Part shown: one piece after another, positions 8,754 through 17,070 of the stretch
Layout: each line of letters opens with the position of its first letter
Numbering within the stretch: the first letter of the stretch is position 1
NCBI RefSeq assembly: GCF_001634385.1
Contig: NZ_LIIN01000005.1
Coordinates: 1 to 57,824 of the forward strand
Direction: 5' to 3'
Source of the DNA: Rathayibacter tanaceti
Lineage (GTDB): Bacteria; Actinomycetota; Actinomycetes; Actinomycetales; Microbacteriaceae
Length of the DNA stretch: 57,824 nt
Made by a program: the position numbers and the translations under genes
Notes under the pieces: model-generated
What the model was told of the DNA's origin: nothing
The model's database searches: none
What the model saw: only the letters and a program-made list of their open reading frames with translations

Positions 8754-9518
8754 ATGCGCATCCGTTCCCGCACCCTCGCGGCCGCCGTCGTGACGGCCGT
8801 CGTCGCCGCCACTCTGGCCGGCTGCGTCCCCGTCGAACCGGGAACGGAGCCGACGTCCTCCACCGGGGAGGCTGCCACCGCTCCGGTCTCGACCGACCCC
8901 GCGCCGGCCTCCTCCACCGCTCCGACGGCGAGCGATCCCGGATCCCCGACGCCCACCCCTGGCGTATCGGGCCCACCGGAGCCCGCGATGTCGGACGCGA
9001 CGAGCCTGCTGATCGGCCCGACCTCGTTCTCGCTGGTGGACGCCTCCGGAGCCGGGCTCGGCACCTGGGACTACCGCAACGGGACAGGCGCGATCGCGGC
9101 GCTCACGGAGGCGTTCGGCAGCACTCCCACCGAGTCGGACGACGTGCCCTACGAGGGGTTCCGCTCGCGCGCCTACACCTGGCCCGGATTCACCGTCAAG
9201 GACACCGAGGTCTACGACGCGGGCGATCCGGAGCCGGAGTACCCCGAGCCCGACTTCCTGGTCGGCGCAACCGCCCCCGCGGTCGGCGATGTCGCGGTCA
9301 GCACCCTGGGCGGAGTCTCGGTGGGCGACGCGACCGCCGACGTGCGCGCAGAGCATCCCGAGAGCGCAGGCGCCGGGGCCGCCGGGCTCTTCCTGTTCGA
9401 CGCGACCTCGGTCGGGTCCTCCGACGGCTCCGATCTGGTGAACTCCGTGATGGCGATCGCGGACGACGAGGTCACCATCTCGGCGATCCGCGCGCCGTCG
9501 GCGAACTGGGGCGTCTGA
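8754..9518 (+). CDS. secreted lipoprotein, unknown function
   Basis: A 254-residue protein with a lipoprotein signal (MRIRSRTLAA, hydrophobic core, lipobox TLAGC with Cys24), then a Thr/Ser/Pro-rich spacer (about residues 28-77) and a globular domain. The domain carries acidic patches and the phrase GFRSRAYTWPGF, and its ending (VNSVMAIADDEVTISAIRAP) is beta-rich. I do not recognise the domain. The ATG at 8754 follows a GAAGG ribosome site. A terminator follows at 9555-9585. Confidence 0.75.
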   Translation: MRIRSRTLAAAVVTAVVAATLAGCVPVEPGTEPTSSTGEAATAPVSTDPAPASSTAPTASDPGSPTPTPGVSGPPEPAMSDATSLLIGPTSFSLVDASGAGLGTWDYRNGTGAIAALTEAFGSTPTESDDVPYEGFRSRAYTWPGFTVKDTEVYDAGDPEPEYPEPDFLVGATAPAVGDVAVSTLGGVSVGDATADVRAEHPESAGAGAAGLFLFDATSVGSSDGSDLVNSVMAIADDEVTISAIRAPSANWGV

Positions 9519-9554
9519 GCGCCGCAGGGCCGACCCCTGTTTCCTCGACAGCGG

Positions 9555-9585
9555 CCCCGTCGATCTGACGTTCGCACCGACGGGG
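9555..9585 (+). terminator. terminator after the lipoprotein gene
   Basis: CCCCGTCG (9555-9562) pairs with CGACGGGG (9578-9585), followed by TGTTT. Confidence 0.75.
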
Positions 9586-9683
9586 TGTTTCCACTCGGGC
9601 ACGACGTCCTCCTCCGGTCGTCGCACCGAACGCGGTCGCACCCGGGGCGTCGCGGCTGCCGAGCGAGCGCAGGACTCGAGCAT

Positions 9684-9702
9684 CCGGGACGACACGTCCC
9701 GG
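9684..9702. promoter_or_regulatory. short hairpin upstream of the truncated oxidoreductase copy
   Basis: CCGGGACG (9684-9691) and CGTCCCGG (9695-9702) form a perfect 8-bp inverted repeat 57 bases before the start of the duplicated oxidoreductase end. It occupies the same relative position as the different 13-bp inverted repeat in front of the intact copy at 17022-17062. Confidence 0.4.
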
Positions 9703-9720
9703 AGTCTCGTGGCGGACGAG

Positions 9721-9965
9721 AGCGGGGCGAGCCGCGGAGCTCGGGATAGCGTGGACGAATGGCACTGACGCTCCCGGAACCACGGCTCCCCTCCCTCCTC
9801 GACTCCCCCGCTCGGAGCTTGCCTGTTCTGGGCTGGGGGGTCGTCGCTCCGGGCTCGATCGCCGGGAGCTTCGTCGGCGCTCTGCAGAAGCACAGGCGGC
9901 AGCGCGTCGTCGCCGTCGGCTCCCGGTCCCTCGAGCGCGCCCAGCAGTTCGCTCAGCGTTTCGGC
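9721..9965 (+). repeat. direct repeat copy 1 (5' end of a Gfo/Idh gene plus promoter)
   Basis: This 245-bp stretch is nearly identical to 17071-17300 and differs mainly by a 15-base insertion (codons for ARSLP) and a handful of substitutions. The match covers the promoter element GGGATAGCGT and the first about 64 codons. It begins and ends abruptly, which marks it as a segmental duplication. Confidence 0.9.
9759..9965 (+). pseudogene. truncated duplicate of Gfo/Idh/MocA oxidoreductase
   Basis: The frame starts MALTLPEPRLPSLLDSP and continues through the Rossmann motif WGVVAPGSIAGSFVGAL to FAQRFG, matching the intact gene at 17109. After base 9965 the similarity stops: the frame continues to 10208 with sequence unrelated to any oxidoreductase. 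Only the first beta-alpha-beta part of the NAD-binding fold remains, so no enzyme can be made. The promoter is preserved, so transcription into the downstream segment is possible. Confidence 0.85.
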
Positions 9966-10268
9966 TTGGAGTCCGCGGTGTGGATCCTTGGCGGCGTCCC
10001 GTTTGGGGATCGTCCAGCGGGACGCTCCGGGCGCCTGCTGTGCTCTGCGTGTGGAGTTGCTCATTCGGTGGCGGCACTCTGTGCTCACTCGGAGTCGCTG
10101 GCTAGGACTGGGGACGAGCATGCTCGCGGCGACCTCCCCGTCTCGAAGCCGAACACGGAGCCGGTCTGGGTGAGAGTGCCGACTCGGCCAAGAAGAACGG
10201 CGAGGTGACGACCTGGAGCGGTCACCACCTCGCTGCTCAATACGAGGTGCTATCGCACCCGGCGTGAT
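9966..10268. other. gene-poor junction segment with one hairpin
   Basis: No recognisable gene on either strand. Within it GCGAGGTG (10200-10207) pairs with CACCTCGC (10226-10233), with an inner GACC/GGTC pair and a symmetrical 2x2 internal loop. This is a good terminator candidate for transcription from either side, because the DUF2599 unit ends just downstream at 10269 on the opposite strand. Confidence 0.5.
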
Positions 10269-10565
10269 TCATCGGGATTTTGCTCGATCGCGCCCTCTGC
10301 GCTTAGCGATGAGTGGCACAAGAATCCCGATCGCAACTACACCGATTAAGGTTGGGAACGACCAGTTCATGGTTTTGTAAGCCGATTCAAGTTCTGGCGT
10401 GGTCGCGAGTCCGGCGTCGCCTCCCGGAATCTGATCGACGAGAATTGTCGCGGTTATCACGGCGATGAGTAGCGTGATGAGCAGGGCGAGCGCAATAAGA
10501 CCAACTACAACAATCCACGCAACAAGCCTTGCTCGTGAGTTCCATTGGGATGTAATCACGGCCAA
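10269..10565 (-). CDS. small two-helix membrane protein next to DUF2599 gene
   Basis: A 98-residue protein with two hydrophobic helices (about residues 14-41, WIVVVGLIALALLITLLI onwards, and about 70-87, FPTLIGVVAIGILVPLI), joined by a roughly 28-residue polar loop and ending in the basic tail AKRRGRDRAKSR. Its start at 10565 overlaps the last codons of the DUF2599 gene by 10 bases, so the two are coupled. Base composition is lower in GC than its neighbours. I do not recognise a family. Pairing of a small membrane protein with a secreted partner is compatible with an immunity or anchoring role, which is inference. Confidence 0.7.
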   Translation of the reverse strand: MAVITSQWNSRARLVAWIVVVGLIALALLITLLIAVITATILVDQIPGGDAGLATTPELESAYKTMNWSFPTLIGVVAIGILVPLIAKRRGRDRAKSR

Positions 10566-11584
10566 TTGCAGTCCTTCGGGTCAGTAAACCAATTCGGGTG
10601 GGATTGGCGAGCAGTCTCGAAGTCCCACCAGATCCCCGCTTTCCAGATTGCGTATCCGAAGACCGCATGGCAGTCAAACTGCTGGTGAATAGTGGTCGTG
10701 GTCGGGGCAACTCCGTTGACCCACTCGACCCAGCCCTGCGTCTTCACCGTCTGGTGTCCGACGAGGCCCGAAGCCCATACTGTGGCTCCCCATGCGCTGA
10801 GCCGGGTGGACCACTGCGAGCCGGTGCCGTAGGAGTATCCGCCCGGCCTGTTCTTCCAGACACCCTCGAGGAGGGTGTAGCCGGCTTGAGGGTCGGCAAC
10901 CACTGGGAAGACGATGTCAGGCGAGCTCAGGTCTACGATCTGCGTCAGTTCGCTGCCGGTGATTTCGTAGCGAGTAGGTACGTCGTTGCCTGCCGCGTCG
11001 CGAGCCCAGGCAGGCAGAAATCCGCCGAGGATGTTTTCGTTCGCTTCGTCCATCAGGAAAACCGTTCCGTCGGTCTGCGCCTGAAGGGAACTGCCCGGAG
11101 CACCGTTCACCGTGTAGGTGTACCGATCGGGAGCGTCGCTGCTGTCGATGACGGTTGCGATGACGAGGCTCCCGTCATCCTTGGTGACAGCTGCCGTGCT
11201 GGTGTTGTTGTTGTTGAATGAAACAATACCGGGGCTGAGAACTTCGGCCGATGAGGCTTTGTCTGAGAACGGCAACGAGATTGTCATTCCCGCGTCCGAC
11301 CCCGGGATCCAAAGGTTGACCGGGTCGGACAGGTCAGTCGGAATAACGACCTCCGCGCCCTGGACGGTCGTGTCGACAGCCGAGTTGCCCGCGTTATCCA
11401 TGGGAACAACGGCGACGTTATCGAGAACTCTCGTGGCTGTCGACGCGGATTGAGCCGTGACGTCGGTCAATGCTTCGAGTACGCCGTCGCTCTCCTCGGC
11501 GCTAGCAGCCCCGCCCTGCACCACCGTTGAGGCAAGCAATACCCCGCACATAACGGTCCATCCAATCTTCTTATGCATCTGCAT
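10556..11584 (-). CDS. secreted DUF2599-domain protein
   Basis: A 342-residue protein with a classical signal peptide (MQMHKKIGWTVMCGVLLAS, probable cleavage after AASA near residue 28). A middle beta-rich part (VNLWIPGSDAGMTISLPF, then VTKDDGSLVIATVID) is followed by a C-terminal domain with the DUF2599 hallmarks: Trp-rich GYAIWKAGIWWDFETARQ and a final DCNWP. FDCHAVF and KDCNWP may form a disulfide. An AGGAGG site lies 4 bases before the ATG at 11584 and 10 bases before an in-frame ATG at 11578, so either may be used. The gene is AT-richer than its surroundings and flanked by gene wreckage, suggesting horizontal acquisition. Function is not established. Confidence 0.8.
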   Translation of the reverse strand: MQMHKKIGWTVMCGVLLASTVVQGGAASAEESDGVLEALTDVTAQSASTATRVLDNVAVVPMDNAGNSAVDTTVQGAEVVIPTDLSDPVNLWIPGSDAGMTISLPFSDKASSAEVLSPGIVSFNNNNTSTAAVTKDDGSLVIATVIDSSDAPDRYTYTVNGAPGSSLQAQTDGTVFLMDEANENILGGFLPAWARDAAGNDVPTRYEITGSELTQIVDLSSPDIVFPVVADPQAGYTLLEGVWKNRPGGYSYGTGSQWSTRLSAWGATVWASGLVGHQTVKTQGWVEWVNGVAPTTTTIHQQFDCHAVFGYAIWKAGIWWDFETARQSHPNWFTDPKDCNWP

Positions 11585-11778
11585 GATGCCTCCTGTTGGT
11601 TGTTTTGGCACAACATACAGGCGGGGCTTCATCTGCAACAGACCCGCTTCTGTGGGAGTCTGAGGCATGAATTTGTGCTGAATGAGACATAGATAGTTGC
11701 TGAGTGAATCCTGGCCAATAGATGCGTACAATCTGCACGATTTCGGCGTGTGGAAGCTTTCGAGCACTGCACGACCAA
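11585..11778. promoter_or_regulatory. AT-richer upstream region of the DUF2599 unit
   Basis: No gene is visible in these 194 bases. On the minus strand it holds the AGGAGG ribosome site (about 11589-11594) and several AT-rich hexamers that could serve as a promoter. No single -35/-10 pair stands out. Confidence 0.35.
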
Positions 11779-11868
11779 GAGGCTTATGCAAAACCCTCAG
11801 CACACCCCACGAAAGGCCTGGTCGGGGGCGCCATCCGGGTCGACAAATCGGAGTTTTGCATAAGCCTC
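11779..11868. repeat. 90-bp element bounded by 16-bp perfect inverted repeats
   Basis: GAGGCTTATGCAAAAC (11779-11794) is repeated exactly in inverse orientation at 11853-11868. The 58-base interior has no coding frame. The layout looks like a miniature inverted-repeat element or the two ends of an insertion sequence whose transposase has been lost. The GG start and the TGCAAAA core are reminiscent of ISL3-type ends, which is a guess from memory. No obvious target-site duplication flanks it. It abuts the start codon of a broken TetR gene at 11870. Confidence 0.6.
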
Positions 11869-11869
11869 C

Positions 11870-12430
11870 ATGACTCCAGCGAACGACGGCACCCGTACCT
11901 AGGGCCGGACCGACCCGGGACCGCGTCGCGGAGGAGGCTGCCGCGATGGCCGACGAGGTCGGTCTCGCGACGCTCACCCTCTCCGCCCTCGTCGAGCGGC
12001 TCGGCGTCCGTCAGCCCTCCCTCTACAAGCACATCGACTCGATGGCTGGCCTGCACCGCGACATCGCCGTCCGGGCCAAGCGCGACCTAGGCGAGGTGCT
12101 CGCGAGGGCCTCCGCCGGCCGCTCGGGAGCGGAGGCGATCTCGGCGATGTCGCACGCGTACCGCGGGTGGGCGCTGCAGCACCCCGCCCGCTGCGAGGCG
12201 GCCAACCGGATGCCGGCGCCCGGCGACGTCGAGGACGAGGCGATCTCGGTGGCGGCGATCCAGGTGATCGCCGACGTGCTCACCGCCTACCGGCTCGACG
12301 GGGACGACGCCATCGACGCGATCCGCGCCTTCCGCTCCACCCTGCACGGGTTCGTCTCCTACGAGACGGCCGGGGCGTTCCAGTGGAGCGCCAACGTCGA
12401 TCGCAGCTTCGACCGGCTCGTCCTCCCCCA
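11870..12430 (+). pseudogene. TetR regulator, frameshifted at the 5' end and truncated at the 3' end
   Basis: An ATG at 11870 opens MTPANDGTRT and then hits a stop. The real TetR helix-turn-helix (TRDRVAEEAAAMADEVG, TLSALVERLGVRQPSLYKHID) continues in a different frame, so an indel separates start and body; a start at the internal ATG 11946 would lose helix 1. The ligand domain is good up to NVDRSFDRLV (near 12420). The sequence then switches to the antisense of a GAF gene fragment, removing the last residues. The inverted-repeat element ends two bases before the ATG. Confidence 0.75.
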
Positions 12431-12588
12431 CCGCGTCGGCGAACGCCGGCCACCGGCTCTGGATGTCGTCGAGCGTGCCCGCCGTGATCGCGGATCCGGT
12501 GGTGTACGACTCCATGCACGGACCGTCGCCGGCCGAGAGCTGCAGTGCCTCGATGAGGTGCATCCGCTCGCTGGGGGCATGCGAGGTC
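12430..12588 (-). pseudogene. GAF-domain fragment of a GAF-ANTAR protein
   Basis: On the minus strand the frame reads HAPSERMHLIEALQLSAG, DGPCMESYTTGSAITAGTL and ends with SRWPAFADAV before running into the antisense of the TetR remnant. The LQLSAGDGPC signature is typical of the GAF domain of actinobacterial GAF-ANTAR RNA-binding regulators. The rest of the GAF domain and the whole ANTAR domain are missing. It directly follows the stop of another GAF-ANTAR gene, so two paralogues have been fused end to end. Confidence 0.75.
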
Positions 12589-13209
12589 CTACTTTCCGTC
12601 GTCCGACGCGGCGTCGGGAGTGAAGTCCAGGGTTCGCGCGACGACGCGCGACGCGACCTCGCGGACGGTCGTGCCGGTGGCGACGGCGTGCGCGCGGATC
12701 AGCAGCAGTGCATCGTCGATGGAGGATCCGGTCTGGCTGACGACCATCCCGGTCGCCTGATGGACCTCGCAGCGGGAAAGGGTCGCGTCGTGCGTGCCGC
12801 CTCCGCTCTGCGCCCTCTCGAGCGCCTGCGCGATGATCGCGCGGGCCAGGACGGCGGCGAGGCCCCTCGCTACACGCAGCTCCTCGGGCTCGAGCACGAC
12901 CGATGCGTCGCAGTAGAGCGAGACGGCGCCGACGCCGAGCGTGCCGAGGACGAGGAGGACGCAGAGCACCGACTGCACGCCGGCCGCCGCGAGGTCGGAG
13001 CAGAAGAAGAGCCATGCGCCGACGTCCTCGGCGCGCGAGACGTTCAGCTCGTCAGGCCGTCCGCTCCGATAGGCCCTCCAGGGGGGCCCTTCGCCGAGGT
13101 CGATCTGCGCCTCGTCGAGCGCACCGGCCCGCATGCTCGTCGCGACGAGCACCTCGGGGTCGAACGGGTCGCTGAGCGTGGACGCGGCGGCGTCGTCGAC
13201 GGGGAGCAT
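12589..13209 (-). CDS. GAF and ANTAR domain-containing protein
   Basis: About 206 residues from the ATG at 13209. A GAF domain (about residues 1-120; DLGEGPPWRAY, then SLYCDASVVLEPEEL) is followed by a C-terminal ANTAR three-helix RNA-binding domain (SRCEVHQATGMVVSQ, DDALLLIRAHA, REVASRVV). ANTAR proteins bind paired hairpins in transcripts and prevent termination. Compared with relatives the N-terminus looks clipped: the open frame runs on upstream into out-of-frame sequence of a LytR-CpsA-Psr gene, so the native start and promoter may have been lost and expression is doubtful. Confidence 0.7.
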   Translation of the reverse strand: MLPVDDAAASTLSDPFDPEVLVATSMRAGALDEAQIDLGEGPPWRAYRSGRPDELNVSRAEDVGAWLFFCSDLAAAGVQSVLCVLLVLGTLGVGAVSLYCDASVVLEPEELRVARGLAAVLARAIIAQALERAQSGGGTHDATLSRCEVHQATGMVVSQTGSSIDDALLLIRAHAVATGTTVREVASRVVARTLDFTPDAASDDGK

Positions 13210-13229
13210 CGTCACGAACGACGCGAGCA

Positions 13230-13527
13230 GCGTCGTCGCCCAGCAGGAGGATGTTGTACCGGCCGTCGACGGGCGCCGCGATCTGGCCGTCGCCGAACAC
13301 GTTCGAGAGCAGCTCGCGCGAGATCCCGATGAGGTGACTGCCGTAGCCCGCTGTTCCAACTGACGCAAGGAGAACGAGGACCGTCGCCGCCAACGCTGCA
13401 CGGGCGCGCGGTTCGACCTTCACGAACCGCGCCAGCCACAGCGTGTCCAGGGTGACGACGAGCCACAGCGCGCTGTAGGCGAGGAGGAGGACCTGGGCGA
13501 CGGCCGTGGGCGGAGCACGACGCGCCC
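13230..13527 (-). pseudogene. LytR-CpsA-Psr family protein, internal fragment
   Basis: The minus strand encodes LLLAYSALWLVVTLDTLWL, a second hydrophobic helix (ALAATVLVLLASVGTAGYG) and then FGDGQIAAPVDGRYNILLLG, which is the membrane anchor and first strand of an LCP-type wall-polymer ligase. The frame is cut at GDDA near 13228, where a GAF-ANTAR gene begins in another frame. At the other side it abuts the TetR stop at 13528. The phosphotransferase domain is absent, so it is a remnant. Confidence 0.75.
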
Positions 13528-14115
13528 TCAGGAGTCGCGGAGAGCGGCGAAACAGGCGGTGACGAGTTGTGCGGGACTCCGGGTCTCGTCGCGCCGGGCC
13601 CAGGTCGCGATCGCGACATCGAAGCAGGCGAGGCTCGACTGCACGATCGCACGTGCCCGCACCTCGGCGTCGTCACCTCTCGAGCGGGAGGCGACGACGG
13701 GCGAGAGCAGCTGCTCCCACTGCAGGTGCTTCTCGAGGTTGCGCGCACGGAGGGACGGGGTGCTGCCGAGGACGCGGATCGCGCGCTTCTGGCGATCGTC
13801 GTGGGCGTCGGAGAGAGCGAGCAGGGAGAGGAAGGAGTGGCGCAGAGAGTCCCACACCGGCTCGTCCAGCGGGCGCGCGACGAGCGCCTCGCGGACGTGC
13901 TCGCCCCAAGCCGCCGTGTCGCCGATCACCGCATCCTCCTTGGCTGGGAAGTAGCGGTTGAAGCTGCGCGTCGAGATGCCGACCTCGGCAGCGACCTGCT
14001 CGACCGTCACCTCATCGAAGCCGTGCTCGGCGAACAGGTCGATGGCGGTGGCGGAGATCCGGGCACGGACAGCATCGCGCGTCACTTCCCGCAGGCTCGT
14101 CCTCTGATCGCGCAT
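13528..14115 (-). CDS. TetR family transcriptional regulator
   Basis: A 195-residue regulator with HTH AIDLFAEHGFDEVTVEQVA followed by VGISTRSFNRYFPAKEDAV, and an all-helical ligand domain. The ATG at 14115 is preferred; a TTG at 14136 is in frame but lies inside the operator. It is divergent from an aldo/keto reductase with only 60 bases between starts, and the 31-bp palindrome 14132-14162 lies in that gap. It most likely represses itself and the AKR and responds to an electrophile or carbonyl. Confidence 0.9.
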   Translation of the reverse strand: MRDQRTSLREVTRDAVRARISATAIDLFAEHGFDEVTVEQVAAEVGISTRSFNRYFPAKEDAVIGDTAAWGEHVREALVARPLDEPVWDSLRHSFLSLLALSDAHDDRQKRAIRVLGSTPSLRARNLEKHLQWEQLLSPVVASRSRGDDAEVRARAIVQSSLACFDVAIATWARRDETRSPAQLVTACFAALRDS

Positions 14116-14131
14116 GAGCCGAGCATAGTCG

Positions 14132-14162
14132 GACAATAATGTCTGATTCAGACAGTTATGTC
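14132..14162. promoter_or_regulatory. 31-bp near-palindromic TetR operator
   Basis: Two GACA-N4-TGTC boxes (14132-14143 and 14151-14162) flank TCTGATTCAGA; the whole reads almost the same on both strands. It overlaps the divergent promoters and lies just before TAGAGT (14165-14170), the likely -10 box of the leaderless AKR gene. Confidence 0.8.
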
Positions 14163-14166
14163 GTAG

Positions 14167-15132
<966 letters not shown>

Positions 15133-15250
15133 GGGCGGCCTCGGGTCGTCGTCGGCGCTCCTCGGATCGAAGGACCGGGTCAGCGGGAACGGCTCGCCCG
15201 CGCTCGAGCCGGGGGCCGTTCGCGGCGGATCGATCCGGGGACGGCCGCGC

Positions 15251-15484
15251 TCAGCGACGGCGGAAGGCAGGCAGGAGCGCGTAGGCGATGACGGCGCCTC
15301 CGACCGCGATCCAGCGCTCCACGGAGTCGACGGGCGAGTCGCTCGTGCAGACACCGGTCGCGCTCACGTCATCGGTGCAGCTGCCCGATCCGACGCTGGC
15401 CAGGACGACGAGGACTCCCGCGGCGAAGACCACCGCGACGGCGATCCACCCCCGGCGGATTCCCCGCTGCGGTCGCGCGCTCAT
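15251..15484 (-). CDS. small two-helix membrane protein
   Basis: A 77-residue protein with two hydrophobic stretches (WIAVAVVFAAGVLVVLASV, residues about 13-31, and about 57-73), separated by a polar loop with two Cys (SCTDDVSATGVC). It lies 53 bases downstream of the GntP permease on the same strand and may be co-transcribed. No family recognised. Confidence 0.6.
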   Translation of the reverse strand: MSARPQRGIRRGWIAVAVVFAAGVLVVLASVGSGSCTDDVSATGVCTSDSPVDSVERWIAVGGAVIAYALLPAFRRR

Positions 15485-15537
15485 GGATCGACCCTTCGCG
15501 CGGGTCCGCCCGCCACGGCTCTCCGCACGAAGAGTCG

Positions 15538-16956
15538 TCAGCGCAGCACCAGCGAGAGCAGCAGCGTCATACCCAGGGCGAGGACGGAGGCGAGCGAGAC
15601 GCCGACCGTCACCGACTTGAGGGCGCCGCGCACCGACTGGCCGAGGAAGCTCTGCAGTAGCCAGAAGGTGTTCGACGTGACGTGGATGCAGAACAGGGCA
15701 CCCGAGCCGGCGGCGAGCGCCACCAGGAGCGGATCGAGGCCCAGCGTCGCCGCGACCGGTGCCACGACTCCGGCGGCCGTGATCGCCGAGAGCGTCACCG
15801 AGCCGACCGCGATGTGCAGGGCGGCCGCCATCAGCCAGACGAGCATCAGCGGCGCGGTCGCCGACGCCGAGAAGTAGCCCTTCAGCAGCTCGCCGAGGTC
15901 GCCCTCCGCGATGATAGCCGCGAGGCTGCCGCCGACCCCGGTGAGCAGGAAGATCTGGCCGCCGTCCTGGAAGCCCTTCGCGACCGCCTTCTCGATCCGC
16001 TTCGCTCCGACCACCGAGCGGCCGATCGCTCCGGTCGCGATCACGGCGATCAGCAGGGCGATCACGGGATCGCCCAGGAACTGCAGTACTGGCACCTCGG
16101 CTCCGGCGACCGTGAGCACGGCCTCGGAGGCGATGAGCAGGAGCGCGACGAGCATCGGGGCGAAGAGCAGCAGGAGGGGACGTTCGCGCGGGGCATAGGA
16201 GTCTGCGGATCCCTCGGGGGCGGGGTGTCCCGGGAACGAGAAGTCGGGGCTGGTGGGCCCCGACTCGCCTCCCGACGCCGCCACGGGCACCGGGACCTCG
16301 TCGCGCAGCAGGGCCTGCTCGTCGCGAGCCGGGTCCCAGAGACCCATGCGGAACGCGAGGGACATCAGGAGGATCGTGACCACGACGGTCGGTGCGACGA
16401 CGGCGAACCCGCCGAGCATCATCACGCCGAGCGGCACGCCGAGCAGGCCCGCGAGGGCGACCGCCGCGAATGCAGGGACCATCATCACGATCCCCATCTC
16501 GAGCCCGACGGCGAAGGTGACGGCGACGATGCCGGTGCCCGCGCGACCGAGCCGGGGCGCGATCCTCCGCGCGAGCGGCGCCGCGATGACGATGAGCGCG
16601 TCGACGAAGATCGTCTGCAGATAGGTCGCGAACGAGAGGCCCAGTGCGTACGGGATGCCGCGGCGGCCGAAGATCCGCATCAGGCCCTCGACGAGGCGCA
16701 CCACGGCGCCCATCTCGTTGAGCATCGCGCCGATCAGCACGCCCCAGCCGATGAGGAGGCCCGCCTCCCTCATCACCTCGCCAAACCCGCGGGTCATCGT
16801 CGAGACGGTGTCGACCGGTCCGAGCCCGGTCAGGAGCCCGATCGCTGCGGCACCGACCGCGAGCACGAGCACCGGGTTCTGGCGGAACCGGACGATCGCC
16901 ACCACCACGACCACGATGACCGCACCGACGACACCCAGGGTGTACCACTCAGGCAT
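15538..16956 (-). CDS. GntP family gluconate:H+ symporter
   Basis: A 472-residue permease with about 12-14 membrane helices. Family traits include the N-terminal helix followed by RFRQNPVLVLAVGA, the GWGVLIGAMLNEMGA segment, the PAFAAVALAGLLGVPLGVMM region, a long cytoplasmic loop (about residues 215-255) and C-terminal GSGALFCIHVTSNTFWLL. GntP proteins import gluconate and related sugar acids. A strong GGAGGAGG ribosome site precedes the ATG at 16956. It is divergent from a Gfo/Idh oxidoreductase, which could act on the imported polyol or sugar acid. Confidence 0.9.
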   Translation of the reverse strand: MPEWYTLGVVGAVIVVVVVAIVRFRQNPVLVLAVGAAAIGLLTGLGPVDTVSTMTRGFGEVMREAGLLIGWGVLIGAMLNEMGAVVRLVEGLMRIFGRRGIPYALGLSFATYLQTIFVDALIVIAAPLARRIAPRLGRAGTGIVAVTFAVGLEMGIVMMVPAFAAVALAGLLGVPLGVMMLGGFAVVAPTVVVTILLMSLAFRMGLWDPARDEQALLRDEVPVPVAASGGESGPTSPDFSFPGHPAPEGSADSYAPRERPLLLLFAPMLVALLLIASEAVLTVAGAEVPVLQFLGDPVIALLIAVIATGAIGRSVVGAKRIEKAVAKGFQDGGQIFLLTGVGGSLAAIIAEGDLGELLKGYFSASATAPLMLVWLMAAALHIAVGSVTLSAITAAGVVAPVAATLGLDPLLVALAAGSGALFCIHVTSNTFWLLQSFLGQSVRGALKSVTVGVSLASVLALGMTLLLSLVLR

Positions 16957-17021
16957 GTGTCCTCCTCCGCCGCCGCTCCGCGCGCGGTCACACCCTAGGG
17001 CGCCGAGACCCCGAGAGAACA

Positions 17022-17062
17022 CAGGAGTCGTCGTACTCGACGACCGAGCACGACGACTCCTG
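17022..17062. promoter_or_regulatory. 13-bp perfect inverted repeat between GntP and Gfo/Idh genes
   Basis: CAGGAGTCGTCGT (17022-17034) pairs exactly with ACGACGACTCCTG (17050-17062) over a 15-base spacer. It lies between two divergent genes, so an operator is likelier than a terminator, although it could insulate the two promoters. Confidence 0.6.
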
Positions 17063-17070
17063 GACGCTCG

